Origin: Nephrocerus scutellatus
Taxonomy: Eukaryota; Arthropoda; Insecta; Diptera; Pipunculidae
Assembly (NCBI GenBank): GCA_947095585.1
Contig: OX352762.1
Coordinates: forward strand, 91,507,749 to 91,571,748
Direction: 5' to 3'
DNA: 64,000 nucleotides
The stretch's first letter is position 1; every line of letters begins with the position of its first letter. Both the position numbers and the translations under genes were made by a program. Below the pieces are notes generated by a model. The model was not told the origin of the DNA. It was given only the letters and a program-made list of their open reading frames with translations, and did not search any database. Positions 1 through 11,504 of the stretch are shown piece after piece.

Positions 1-39
1 CAACAATTAACCCGCGGGACAGAACATTTTAAGAATGTT

Positions 40-1253
40 TTGAATTGTACTTCGCCAGGCACGTCCATCAACCTACATTTGCACCCTAATAGGCTACTTA
101 GCATTAGCGTCGCTACTCCTTTGTTGGATGAGATAAGGACAACAATTCGTTCACTGCAATCAGGTAAAGCAGCAGGCAATGACAACATCTACACAGAACT
201 CCTTCGCAGCTCTCACCTGTATATGGTTTTTGTAGATTTTAAACGCGCTTTTGATAGCGTGGGCCGAAACATGATGTGGCAGATTTTGGCTAGCTATAGT
301 GTTCCGGAAAAACTCATTAACATCATTAAGGAGCTGTACCGCACCGCGACTCAACATGCCGCGTCATTCATAACGGTCATCTTGGCTCAGCTTTCAACAT
401 CTACTCGGGAGTCAAGAAAGGTTGCACCCTCTCCCGTATCCCGTACTCCATCGGGTTTGCCATGGAATGTTTTCCACCGCCTAGGAGACCTGAACTATGC
501 CGATGATATCTGTTTCTTATCACAATCGTTAGGTGACATAGAGCGAAAATTAAACTCACTAGAATTCCACGCTAACAAAGTGGGTTTAAAAATTAACGTC
601 TCAAAAACATAACTACATCGCGTTTACGCCAGTGGAACATGTGATCTCTTGACTAACGGACATCAGATAGAGGAATCGATAAGTTTTGTTATTTGGGCAG
701 CTGGATGTCAAAAAATGGTGGTGCTGACTCGGATATGTGTTCTCGTGTACACAAGGTGCGACACTCCTATAGTATGCTAAATAATATCTGGAACTCCTCA
801 CGAATCTCCCGAAATCTGAAGCTAACGATCTTCAGATCTAACGTTCTCTCAGTACTCTTGTATGGCTGCCAAACGTGGAAAGTCACAGAGTCAATTGCGA
901 CGCACCTCCAAGTCTTCGTCAACATGTGCTTAAGAAGGATACTGAGAATAAGATGGCTGGCAATTATCACCAATCAAGACTTGTGGAGAGTAACGCAGCA
1001 AGAAGCAATAGCGATCATTATCAAACGACGAAAATGGAGCTGGATTGGCCACACTTTGAGAAAGCCAGCGGACGATATTACGAAACTAGCGCTCGACTGG
1101 AATCCACAAGGAAGCCGCCGAGTTGGACGTCCTAGCAAGACATGGAAAAGGCCAAGATCCCAGGGGACAGAGTGGCGTCTCTTGAAACCTCAGGCGATAA
1201 ATCGAGTTCGTTTGCGGGCGTTTGTAGAAGCCCTATGCTACCCCGCGGAGTAA
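40..1253 (+). pseudogene. RTE-like LINE reverse transcriptase and C-terminal remnant
   Basis: This is a decayed ORF2 of a non-LTR retrotransposon. The first frame (40-612) has GKAAGNDNI near its start, RT motif A as FVDFKRAFDSV (about 228-262) and RT motif C as NYADD (about 493-507). RT motif B (GVKKGCTLS, about 408-434) is visible only in another frame, so a frameshift lies on each side of it. Sequence between the GKAAG and FVDFK blocks is missing, about 90 residues judging from the usual spacing. The C-terminal region continues in a third frame (693-1253), with RRILRIRW, WIGHTLRKP and a GRP block, an arrangement typical of RTE-type LINEs. A purine tetranucleotide tail follows the stop. It may continue left of the window. 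The clade is inferred from motifs only; a related RTE-X or Proto2 clade is possible. Confidence 0.8.
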
Positions 1254-1276
1254 AGGAAAGAAAGAAAGAAAGAAGA
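1253..1276. repeat. (GAAA)n simple repeat, probable LINE 3' tail
   Basis: About five units of GAAA directly follow the stop codon of the preceding LINE frame, which suggests this is its 3' terminal tail. Confidence 0.6.
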
Positions 1277-2682
1277 CCTCGTCAGCTGAATTAGTAGGAG
1301 AAATAAATGTTGGACGGGTTGGAAGGAAAATGAAAAAAGGTGATGAAATAGATTCATGATTAGAACGATCCAGAAACCAGACAGCACTTCAAGGTACTTT
1401 AGTATAAAGTATGCGGAAAGTGTTCCTCTGATCATTGTTTGACAGACAATAAATGCCAATGTGTATACTGAAATTTGTTTACCAAAGGTTTTCAAAAACA
1501 ATATTTTGAGGAGTGTTTTGAAAAAAAATTTAAAAAAAAAATAGTTCAAGATATCAGTTCAACGTTCGTTTTTCAACTTGTGTAGCGAAATTTTGTTAGT
1601 TAAGTATACGAAATGAAAAGTTCAACAGTGTATTGTATGAATACCTACTAGAGAATTCTAAACGATAAGAAATAAAAGTACTACAAAATTGTCTCAAGAG
1701 ATTGACATGATGTCAGCAACTTGCATTGATTTGCAGATCATATCGACACCCAGAGGAATCGATATTGTTGCGCTCAAAACAAAGAAAAAGAGAAAGAACA
1801 AATTCTAAATTAGGATCACTTGACGAAGATACACTAAATTTAATCTTTGATAAGATTCAAGTATACATGATTTTTTTTTTGTTGTTGTTGCGAATATTTC
1901 ATTCCACTTGCTTCACAGCATAAAACAGCATCTTTATTTAACACATAAAATGCCATCCATAATAGTTACCGGCACTCACGCCATATAATGTTAATGGATT
2001 TTTATATTTTCATTTTGTAAAGCAAAAACCATATTCGAGTGCCAGATAATAGGGAATTTCCAGACCGTTGGCGAAGCGTGCCTAAGCGCTTAATTCGGTC
2101 ATGAGGAAAAGTTTCGATATGAATTCCGTAAGTCAGTAACCAAACCAGCAACTCTATCACAATCTATTCGCAATCATCAGATACACTCATACATATGTGA
2201 GTATATCAGAAAATTAGTCCTGCCTGAAACGTTGAGTAAAACATTGTGACAAAACCCGAAACTATAGATGTATAGGACACCAAAATGTGTCATCATTTTG
2301 GGGTTTATATTCGAGGTAGGTAGTAGATGAAAATCTGCGCGATAAAAAGAAAGAATATTCACGGTTGACAAAGCAGACGCAAAAATTCTATTCCGTAAGT
2401 CAGTTCAGTGAATAGATTAAAAAGTTATATTTCCTTAAAATGAAAAAGTAATGCCATCCACAACTGTACAATATATATCCTCATACATACAAATATATGT
2501 ATGTAAAATATAAAGAAATGATCCCAATTTTTAAGTACTTAAAAAATGATTTAAAAATTATAAAATTTCCTCCAGGTTTCTGCTACTTTTCAATTTAGTT
2601 TAGTAAATTCTAAAATCCTAATTATCTTATCTTTAAAATAATTATCAAAAAAAATTGGAAAATATTTTACAGAAAAATTCTC
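1277..2682. other. AT-rich stretch without recognisable gene
   Basis: Only short open frames are present and none shows family motifs. No terminal repeats or tandem structure were seen. Confidence 0.5.
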
Positions 2683-2938
2683 CATGCATGGACTTCTGAG
2701 CAGAAGGTTCGTGGTTCGAATCCTAGAAACACCAAAACTATTTTTCACGGTCCCACCTCTCGCGAATGTCTGCCAAACAATCCGAGAGTAATAGCTTTTC
2801 ACGGAAAGCTTCTAAATTCGCCGTTCGGATACGGCATTAAATTGTAGGTCCCTTACATGTACTTGCAGAACACAAATTGCTGCGAGAAGCTAGGCTCTGA
2901 ATGGTCTGCGCGCCTTAATATTATATTATTATTAAGCA
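2683..2938 (+). mobile_element. tRNA-derived SINE, copy 1 (5'-truncated)
   Basis: The copy has a tRNA-like head ending in GGTTCGTGGTTCGAATCC, which contains the RNA polymerase III B box. A conserved body follows (CCCACCTCTCGCGAATG, CCGAGAGTAATA, TTCGGATACGGC, TAAATTGTAGGTCCCTT, TGCGAGAAGCTAGGC). It ends in an ATT-rich tail (about 2917-2934). The A box half of the head is missing compared with the copy near 50.2 kb. Copies near 9.1, 18.4, 29.8 and 50.3 kb share the body, so this is a dispersed family and not a tRNA gene. Confidence 0.8.
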
Positions 2939-3219
2939 GATTTTAGAGGAATTTACGTCATATCCGGTGCCCGCAGAACTGGATAAGTGATAAAACATTA
3001 ACTTCTTTAAACTGAATTAGTTCAAAAAGAAGAATACTTTAGATCATTGAACTTCCATTCCTCTGAAAGTCCGCAATTGCGCTTAAACTTTCATGTCCTC
3101 CAGGAATAACAGCTATTTCTAAGTTTATTTGTTTCTAAGACTACGTATTTAATTTTCTTTTATGCGCCTCAATTGATCCAACAGTTAGGTTACATAAAGT
3201 AGCAGTGGCTGCTTCAGCA
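2939..3219. other. No recognisable feature
   Basis: Nothing identified between the SINE tail and the first recognisable LINE residues. Confidence 0.4.
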
Positions 3220-3557
3220 CAATTAGATGATCTCTTATATGTTACTTCTAATCCAATTCACTCTTTCGCTGACGACAGCACTCTCAGCTTTTCATATAAG
3301 TTTGAAGAACGTCCCTCTACTTCTCAAACAACTTCGTAAGCACGTTAAATTCTGACCTATACAGCATAATACAATGGGGAGAAATCAATCGAGTAGAATT
3401 TAACGCTTCCAAAACCCAATGCTGTCTCCTGTCGTCTCAGCGAATCCTAAATGCCATGCCATTATCCATAAATGGCTCTTGCATCGAGGAAACAGAAAAT
3501 GTCGCAATTCTCGGTACGTACCTTAACGACAAGCTTCTTGGGAATGACCACATATTT
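3220..3557 (+). mobile_element. CR1-like LINE copy A, 5' part (RT motif C region)
   Basis: The sequence encodes a DDLLYVTSNPIHSFADD stretch, where FADD is RT motif C, and then a region ending in a form of KTQCCLLSSQ. It resembles the CR1/L2-type LINE copies at 10.55-11.50 and 14.4-16.2 kb. Continuity is broken at 3557 by an antisense RTE insertion, and the same LINE resumes at 4743. The element is 5'-truncated before motif C and carries frame disruptions. Confidence 0.75.
3545..3557. repeat. Target-site duplication, left copy (TGACCACATATTT)
   Basis: This 13-bp word is repeated exactly at 4730-4742, on the other side of the RTE insertion. The homologous uninterrupted CR1-like copy near 10.92-10.95 kb has one copy of the site (CGACCACATATTT). 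Confidence 0.9.
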
Positions 3558-4729
3558 CATCATAATATTTGGCTCTACAACCGGGGTCACGTCCTGGCCT
3601 CCCGCAAAAAGTCTTTCCACCGGTCCCGATTTCGAGCCGATGTCATCCAGTTTGGCATCCCTAAACTCTGGGCGTCCTGGTCTACGCCATCCTTCCAGCG
3701 TAGGCTTGGCCGGCCTCGCTGTCGTGTTCCATAAATCCTACCGCAAAGTACTTTCCGAGCAGGATTCTCTTCGCTCATGCGAGCTAGGTGTCCTGCCCAC
3801 CGGAGCCTACCGAGCTTAATTTTCTTCACGATGTCAACATCGCGCTAACGCTTGTAGATCTCATCAATATAGAGTGTCCGGAATCGTCCTTACTCACATG
3901 CGGGCCAACAATTCTCCGTAAGACTTTTCTCTCGAACGCGGCTAAGAGGTCAGAATGCTTTTTGCTAAGCACCCAAGTCTCTGATCCATATGTAAGTACT
4001 GGTATGACCATTGTCTTATATATCAGCAGCTTGGATGTTATGGTTAAGTTCCTGGATTTCTTGACAGGCTATAATAGGCTTTGTTGGCTTTAAACAACCG
4101 TGTGCGAATTTTTGGTTCCATGCTGTTATCGGCTGCTATAGTTGACCCGAGATAGTTAAAGGATTGCACTACTTCAAATTCGCGCTCCACTTACTGAATT
4201 GAGGGACCAATTTTGGATATTTTACTCGCAGACGTGGCCACCATGTACTTTGGTTTGCTCTCATTTATGTGCAGCCCCAGATTTCGTCCCGCCTGCTCTA
4301 TCTGGATGAAAGCTTCCTGTACAGCTCTTCGGTTTCTACCAACGATGTCAATATCGTCTGCGTAAGCCAGTATCTGAATGGACTTTTAGAGGATTGTTCC
4401 TCTCGCCGTCAGAGTCTCCATCACTTTCCCAACGCCAGGTTGAAGAGGACGCAGTCCAGTCCATCCCCTTGTCGGAGCCCGTTATAGATGTTGAATGGTC
4501 TTGATAGTGATCGGGATATTTTTACTTGGTTTATAACATTGGTCATGGTCAACCTACATAGTCGTGTCAGTTTATTTGGGATGCCGAATTATCTCATGGC
4601 TTTATAAAGTTCTACTCTGGCTGTGCTATCATATGCGGATTTAAAGTCTATAAAAAGATGGTGTAGTAAGTTTTGAAACTCTAGACATTTTTCCATTACC
4701 TGCCTAAGGGTGTAAATCTGATCAAGTGT
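3558..4729 (-). mobile_element. RTE-clade LINE copy 1, 5'-truncated insertion
   Basis: Read on the minus strand, the copy starts within RT at DQIYTLRQVMEKCLEFQ and continues with motif A as FIDFKSAYDS (about 4640). It goes on to the RTE C-terminal region: LTYGSETWVLSKKHSDLL and AFERKVLRRI (4011-3826), then RLRWAGHLARM, GRPSLRWKDGV and RDRWKDFLREA (3829-3587). The 3' end is a short ATG/CAT-type tail at 3558. Frameshifts and stops break the frame. The perfect 13-bp duplications on both sides define the insertion exactly. Copies of the same family are at 36.7, 47.0, 54.2, 57.2 and 59.6 kb. Confidence 0.92.
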
Positions 4730-4742
4730 TGACCACATATTT
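4730..4742. repeat. Target-site duplication, right copy
   Basis: Identical to 3545-3557. Together the two copies bracket the RTE insertion. Confidence 0.9.
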
Positions 4743-5310
4743 ACCGTCGCCAAAAATGCTGCGTAATGTTTAGGTTGCAGGAAATATTTCACTCCCTCTG
4801 GCTACTATATACAAGGCTATTATTCGCCCTAAACTCGAGTACAATTGCCATAGACTAAGATCTGGTCTGGTGCGCCTAAAACTACTTTGCATCAGCTAGA
4901 TAGAATTCAAAACCGCGAGATATAACTTATTGGTGACGCAAATATAGTGAAATCAATAGATTCGATTGAGCACCGCAGGAACGTTTCCTGCTTGTCACTG
5001 TTTTATCGCTTCTTCTACCAGCGGTGCTCAAGAGAAATAGCCAGCTGCATGCCACCTCTCCTTGAATCCAACCGCTATACTCGTGGCGCTCTAAATGCTC
5101 ATCAGTTTACCCTCAATCCCATATTCGGACGAGCAGTTAAGTTCAGGGATTCGTTCTTCAGCCGTACAACACGTATGTTGAATGCCCTGCCAAGCTCTGT
5201 CTTCCCACATCACTATGATCCACAGGCATTCAAAACACAAGCTCATAGACATCTCCTCTTTTCTGTTCCTTTTCCTTAACGCCCACGCTGTACCAAGCAT
5301 ATAGTGCGAA
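4743..5310 (+). mobile_element. CR1-like LINE copy A, 3' part
   Basis: This continues copy A after the RTE insertion. The sequence resumes with ACCGTCGCCAAAAATGCTGC, found also near 15.55 kb. The C-terminal frame (4947-5279) encodes SIDSIEHRRNVSCLSLFYRF, CSREIASCMPPLL and SSVFPHHYDPQAFK, a pattern common at the C-terminus of CR1/L2-type LINE ORF2 proteins. The stop is followed by CTTAACGCCCACGCTGTACC, shared with the 3' ends at 11.4, 16.1 and 52.0 kb. The upstream part is frameshifted. Confidence 0.85.
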
Positions 5311-8300
5311 ATTTGAGTCCTGGAAAAGTTGGCTGATATCCCTGAGGAGCAGCTAACGAAGGGACAAAAGGAGTCCATAGCATGGGCGAAGTTAACTGTG
5401 GAAGATGGTAAAAAACCCGCCAAGGACCTAGGGCCGAAAAGGCAAAGGTCTCAGGAGGAGGTCGAAGCATTAAACGAGCTAAGGTGCAAACAGAGACTCC
5501 ACCGGTGGCTCTTAAGACACATAAGACGAAATCCTTTAGCGACGTCGTCAAAGACCACGGGTTGATGTTAGCCGTCATTGACAATAGTCATGAGGATGGG
5601 AGCATCACGCCGGGAAAATGGGTAACAGTGTTTATCGCGCTAAACTCCATTTTCCTGAAGGTTCTGAGAGAGAATCCAGGACCTCCCCCTTCCTGCAGAG
5701 ATGCAGGTTTGTATCAAGGGCGCATTAAGCTAACGGCGTGCTCGGATCAGAGATCGGTTGATCTCTATAAAAAAGCGATGGCCGAAGTCGGTGAAGTTTG
5801 GGAAGGAGAAAAGATAGCAAGAAGTCAGCAATCCAGATCTTCCGACATCAAGTTGGAAAATCGTGAAACAAGAGGAGGCTAAGGGTAACTTTAGATTATC
5901 AACAAGGAATCCCTGGCTCCTCTTGCAAAGACTAAGGGAGTTATCAACTTCGGTTTCGGGTCGATAACTCTCAAGGTTTATAAGGCAGACGATGTCAACA
6001 AGGTTAAAGAAGGGGACCATTCCGATAACGGGGGTCTCGACTGCCCTGAAGACATTGGGATCTCTGGTATCGAGGATGGGCAACCTTTTTGCCGTGGAGT
6101 CTGACGAGAAGAACTTGTCCGACTCTATGGAAGAAAGCGCTATCAACAAGACGGTGGTAGAGTTGAAGGGAAACGAGACGGAATGTGCCGGCGGATCCTT
6201 GGAGACGGAGTTAGCTTAAGTGCTAATGATATGGCGAAGGTAAGTAGAAAGATGTTAAACATAATTCAGATAAACCTTCACTGTACCAAAACTGCTTCGG
6301 CAGCTTTTCTATTTAGATTAGCAAAAACGGGGGAAGATCTCGTCCTAATCCAAGCCATGGATAAATGGAGCTAAGATCTGTGGGCTCGGACTTAAAGGGT
6401 ATAAAGTCCTACACTCTAGTAAGCCAGAGAAGATTAGATCTTGTATTCTGGGTAAAACTAACCTGAATATGTAGATTCATTTTATCACAATATAGTGACG
6501 GCGACATAACTGCGGCCAGCATTGAAGTCGGGAACGAAAAATTCTGGCTGGTTTCTGCATACATGGACCGGGAAAAGCAGACTCCGCCAGAAATACTGGA
6601 GGAGCTCATCTCTGATACAGAGAAAAAAAAGAAAATTGGTGCGATGCTAGGATGCGATGCAAATGCTTATCACACAGTAGCACCGACCTAAATGAGAGAG
6701 ATGAGATGAGTCATTTTATGAATAATTACTAAATACGAACCTCGCTATATGTAATATTGGACAAGAGCCCACTTTCTTAACAAAGAAAAGGCGATAAGTA
6801 CTCGATGTAACTCTCGTATCAGACTGTATAGCGTATAAGGTAAGAGAATGGAAGGTTGCAGAAGAACACTCATACTCGAACAAGGAACATCTCAGAAACT
6901 ATAAGAGGGAACTAAGAAAGGCACAAAGGAAGTCTTGGAGGCTCTTCTGTGACAAAATGGAAGCGGCCTCGAAGACCTCTCGCCAACGAAAGATTCTCTC
7001 TATGACAAAAACCACTCCAAGTTATAACACCGGATGGTTCATGGACGATCTCAAGTGAGGACTCACTTTCCTGACTGAACTCGGGTGTGTGACTCAGAAA
7101 TGAGTAGGCAACATCTCTGCGGAAATTAAGAATAACTCGTAGGGGATACTCCCATGGTTAGAGTCAATTTTCACAGTGTGCATAAAACTGACATACATTC
7201 CTAGGGCTTGGAAGGAAGTCAAGGTAGTTTTTATACAGAAGGCGGGAAAATGCTCACATGGCTATCCAAAAGACCTGAGGCCTATAACTTGTCATCATTT
7301 CTTCTGAAAACTCTGGAAAGACTGATAGATGCTCATATAAGGGCTAAAGTAAAACCTAGCAGTTAGGCGAAGTCCCAACATGCTTACTGCAAGGGGAAGT
7401 CTGTGGACACAGCCTTACACACCTTAGTAAGCACAATTGAAAAAACAATATTCTCCCAGGAGTATACACTTGTAGCATTCTTTGACATCGAGGGTGCGTT
7501 CAATAATGTAAAGGATTGTCAGACCTAGAGGTGGACTACCTTATAAGCAGACTAAGGTGTATTATCCCCTCTCCGCTGGACTATAGTAATCAACGAATTA
7601 CTGTTGAAACTGGAAGGAGAGGGGATAAAAGTGATAGTGTATGCTGATGATGTAGAGTTAGCTGTCTCAGAGAAGTACCTCAGAACGATTAAGCAGGTTA
7701 TGCAAAATGCCCTCTTAATCGTTAAAGAATGGGCAAATAAAAGCGGTATTAGCCACAACCAAAATAACAGAGCTTGTCCATTTCACCAGGAAACTTAAAG
7801 TTGATGATCCGCCAACACTAAATGGTACCTCCTTAGTTTTTTCTGATAAAGCAAGATTTCTTGGGACAATCTTGGACAGGAAACTGGGCTGAAAACCTAA
7901 TATAATATAACGAGTAAATAAAGCGAATACTGCTGCTGAAGCATAAGCAGATGTAAGGTGGGAAAACACAGACACTTGTAATATTTCAAGACAGGTCTGG
8001 CCGAAGCTAGACTTGAAGCGCTCAACTGCGCATATTTCTTCTTCTGTAGAAGCTGCATGGACGAAGAGGAAGAGGGGACCATAGAACATATTTTCTGCTC
8101 ATGTCCGGCACTAATGCACAGAAGGCACAAACACTTAGGTTAATGAATAACCTATCAGATCTCGAAAACGGCAAAGTGCGATATATACTTCGATTCATTG
8201 AGAGTTCTGAATAGATCTTCTGAAAAGGGGAAAGGTATAAGATCCTGTGGTAACACAAAGGACCGCGAATGGACTAAGTGAGCATTAGCTGCCACCGCAA

Positions 8301-8320
8301 CCTAACCTAACCTAACCTAC
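5311..8320 (+). mobile_element. LOA-like LINE copy 1, degenerate but with all regions
   Basis: The regions are in order. A gag-like ORF1 (5329-5880) has KWVTVFIALNSIFLKVLREN and PGPPPSCRDAGLYQGRIKL. An endonuclease region (about 6240-6830) has IIQINLHCTKTASAAF, EDLVLIQ, SAYMDREK, GCDANAYHT and LDVTLVSD. RT (about 7100-7780) has DLRPIT, SQHAYCKGKSVDTALHTLV, FFDIEGAFNNV (motif A) and VYADDVELAV (motif C). The C-terminal part has ARFLGTILDRKLGW and HIFCSCPALMHRRHKHLG. The 3' end (8300-8318) is a CCTAA-type repeat. Many stops and shifts, and a gap between motifs A and C, show it is dead. The gag and endonuclease patterns match what is known of LOA/Bilbo LINEs; the clade call is from motifs. Confidence 0.85.
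8298..8320 (+). repeat. (CCTAA)n tail of the LOA-like LINE
   Basis: About four CCTAA units follow the LINE C-terminus. It is short and sits exactly at the element end, so it is read as a LINE tail. Confidence 0.7.
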
Positions 8321-9009
8321 GTCATTATTTATATTATTTGTAACATTTTCTTGGTCAGGATTTTTTATAGTTTTCCCTGACCATGATCCATTAATTATAC
8401 ATTTAAGAATTTGGACTCGCGTTCATTTTTCCATATTGCTTTTCAAATTAATCAGGGAGAATTCTTATAAAATAATTTAAAACTGGCTGGAAACGTTAGA
8501 AATGTAGTCTCTACATTATACCACTATATTTATATTTTTATAGTCAATCCAATATTATTTAAAATTTCAAATTGTTAAGAAATAGCTTAGTTAGCAATAA
8601 AGAAAAGTGCGCACTCAATTTAATTAATCCACTTAAATTATACCCAAGATTTGCATTCCAAACATTCCAAAAACAGATGAAAGACAGAGAGTGAACTCAT
8701 TGGAATACGCTGTTGATATTGCTTCAGTGTTATTTGAATGTCTGGTCGCTGCTCTTAATGCAAAATGGATTTTGCCTTGTGGCAACGATGTTCGCCTGAA
8801 GCTTGAAACAAAACTTTCAATTTGATCCATGGTTCGTACGAAAGTGCAGCACAATTTTATCGTCATATACCTAGTGGAGTAGTTAAAATTTAAAATTGAT
8901 TACTTCGTGTTGGGGTTGTAAAAGATAAAAAATAATGCATAGTTCTTGGTGGGGTTCGTTGGGTCGTAGTAATCTGATGCACAGGAGCAAAGTATCAGTG
9001 CTCAACGTC
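8321..9009. other. No recognisable gene
   Basis: Short frames only. A minus-strand frame at 8633-8866 has no motif I recognise. Confidence 0.4.
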
Positions 9010-9258
9010 AGCAATGATTGTGTTGGTAATGCATTACCATAATGATAATATTAATAGCACAAAATCTAATTTTGCACAAATATGGAAGGGACCTACAATT
9101 TAAAGCCATATCCGAAGGCGTTTTGAGAAGCGTAACTGATATGTAGTAATTATTCTTGCGACAGGTGGGACCATGAAAAAGCATTTTGGTGTTTTTCTGT
9201 GAACTTTGAATATCACGCTCAGTAGTCCAACGAACTAACCACTTGAACCACAACGTCC
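9010..9258 (-). mobile_element. tRNA-derived SINE, copy 2 (second head type)
   Basis: Read on the minus strand, the copy starts with GGTTCAAGTGGTTAGTTCGT, a tRNA-like A-box region. The B box is degenerate. The body then follows: ACACCAAAATG, GGTCCCACCTGTCGCAAG and CTTCGGATATGGCTTTAAA. Its tail is AT-rich with ATT/ATA runs. The GTGGTTAGT head matches the copy at 29.68 kb better than the copies at 2.7, 18.4 and 50.2 kb, which suggests two head types. Confidence 0.7.
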
Positions 9259-10552
9259 CAGAACATGGTCAAATTCAATTTACTCGAATCATGCTAGACT
9301 TATCTTTCTATATTATGAAAAATCATTATGGTTTAAATCAGGACCAAGATTTTGTTTGAAAAACGAGGGCGAAAGTCGAGAGTTTTGTATACGCACATGA
9401 TGACGTTTGAAGAAGGGGTCACACCATAGTCCCCCGGAAACTGTGACGGCGATTTTGAAACTATGTAGCATAGTACACCAAGGTTCTTGAAAGCAAAACG
9501 ATTGACTTAAAAATGAATCCATAATACTGGAAAGAGCTCAGGCAGAGCACACGACCAAAACGATTTACACGAAGTAATGTATTAAATGGTTTCAGGCTAG
9601 TCCGACGGTTATTTTTTTTTGTAGTCTAGTAATTGACAAATGGAAACCGGAGGTAGCTAAATGCATTTCACCCACCCCCTCCAAAAAAAATTCCGACTAT
9701 AAGGAAATTTCCGATATGAACTAAGAATGTACTTACTCACAGATAAAAAAATATTTGCTTCTCGCGAAAAATTTGTTTATATCTCATTTATTATTGTTTA
9801 TGTTTACATACTGCTCTAAAAAAGTATACAGGAAACGAATAATTTACGATTTTCAGAGTATGTATACTCAATTTAATCATAACTATTGAAGGATAAATAG
9901 ATAAACCATTTCAATTGCCCATAATAACTGCAGTGAAATGTTTAAATTCGAGTTTTTATTGAGGTTAAGAAAAATACAATATCCAATAAAAAATGTAGAG
10001 AAGATTTTAGGCAAGATCGTTCATAGATCGTTTATAGGCCCCATAGTAATGAATTTCTTTCTTACTTTTGTGAAAATAAACAGAAGAAGTTTAATATAAA
10101 CTAAGAACTCGATAATATTTTCATTATTATCTGAACAGCTGAGTAAGCACACAAGTGTGCTACGCACAATGTTTCTTACAACCTAATAAGCAACAAAAAA
10201 GGAAAATTGGTTGTTTAAAATACATAGTTAGATAATAAAGCCATAATCGGTAGTGATCGGCAAAATGATATCGCAGAACGGCGATATATTTCTTAAACAA
10301 AGTTCTTTTGGTGCATTGAGAGTTAACTTTTAAGACAGCACTCTTACACAATTTCAACTTTTGCCATGACCTTTCCATAGAATAATCCCATGATGATTAT
10401 AGAATAATTTTAGCCATAATACGAGTATGATGATTATGATGGGTTCAATTACCTTGAATATAGGATGTTTCTTGTAATTATTAAAGTACACCTAATTCTG
10501 TTTTGGCACGAACCTTTTTTACACGAATTTGATTAATCAAATCCAATGTTCA
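9259..10552. other. AT-rich stretch without recognisable gene
   Basis: No coding motifs, terminal repeats or arrays were seen. The frame at 9313-9522 (minus) does not resemble a family known to me. Confidence 0.4.
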
Positions 10553-11504
10553 CGGCATAAACACCGGTGATCCCCAAGGCTCTGTATTGTCTCTGACACT
10601 CTTTGTCATTTTCATTAATGACCTCCTATCCGATAAACTTAGCTTTTGATATGATTTCACGCTTTCCTCACACCCCTCTTCATAAAAAGTGCAACTTGAA
10701 CAACAGCGTATGTTAAGGACGCTAAATTCTGACCTCGACAGCATAAGAAAGATAGGGACTACACAATAGAGTATAATTTAACGGTTCGAAAACCCAATGC
10801 TGTCTTCTGTCGTCTAAGCGTAATTTAAATTCCCAACCTTTATACATGAATGCATCATGCACCGAAGAAACTGAAAAACTCGCAATTCCCGGTATGTGCG
10901 TCAACAACAAGTTTCGTTTGGAACGACCACATATTTGCCATCACCAAGAATGCTGCAAAATGTACTTCACTCCTTCAGATCTGGCAACTATTTACAGGGC
11001 GTATATTCGCCCTAAACTTGAATACAACTGTATTGTCTGGGCAGGTCCCCCTAAGACCACATTGCATCTACTAGACAGAGTTCAGAACCGCGCGATAAAA
11101 CTTATTGGTAAATATCGCGAAAACAATCGAATCGCTTGAACATAGGAATGTTTCCTGCTTGTCACTGTTTTATCGCTTTTTTCACAAGCGGTGTTCAAAA
11201 GAAATATCCAGATGCATCCCGCCCATTCTTGAACCCATCCGTAATACCCGTGCCTCAACTCGAGCCAACGGCCTCTCTTTGGACGTACTAACCAATTCCG
11301 AGATTCCTTCTTTAGCCGCACTACAGTTATGTGGAATGGATTGCCCAATTCTGTGTTTTCACATTTATATGATCTGCAGTCATTTTAGACACGCGTGCAT
11401 AGAAATCTCATCTTTTCCTCTCCCTAATTTCCTAACGCCCACGCTGTGCTTAGCATTATAAGGGTGCAAAAAATCCCTTTAGCGTGTGTACATAATAAAA
11501 AAAA
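10553..11504 (+). mobile_element. CR1-like LINE copy B, RT motif B to 3' end
   Basis: The copy opens with RT motif B as GDPQGSVLSLTLFVIFINDL. Motif C (FADD) is deleted. It continues with KTQCCLLSS-type sequence, the uninterrupted site homologous to the RTE target (about 10925-10945), and YIRPKLEYNCIVWAGPPKTT (10990-11060). It then has SLEHRNVSCLSLFYRFFHKR (about 11124-11190) and the shared 3' end with AACGCCCACGCTGTGC, AGCGTGTGTACATAAT and an A run at 11496-11503. Frameshifts are present. The 3' 110 bp are close to the fragment at 51.9 kb. The element ends where an H-family sequence begins. Confidence 0.85.

Noticed and set aside
2683..2938. tRNA genes suggested by GGTTCGAATCC
   Set aside because: The A and B boxes belong to SINE heads attached to a shared non-tRNA body and ATT tail. 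No complete cloverleaf with an acceptor stem was found.
3456..4487. Plus-strand frames across the RTE insertion (for example 3472-3819 and 4269-4487), and similar ones at 47.0-48.0 kb
   Set aside because: These are antisense shadows of the RTE coding sequence on the minus strand.
4589..4792. N-terminal residues of the minus frame 4792-4589 as part of RTE
   Set aside because: The part above 4729 lies outside the target duplication and is antisense CR1-like sequence, so the RTE portion starts only after it.
8298..8320. Telomere-like CCTAA repeat
   Set aside because: Only about four units, placed exactly at the end of an LOA-like LINE. Dipterans mostly lack simple telomerase repeats.
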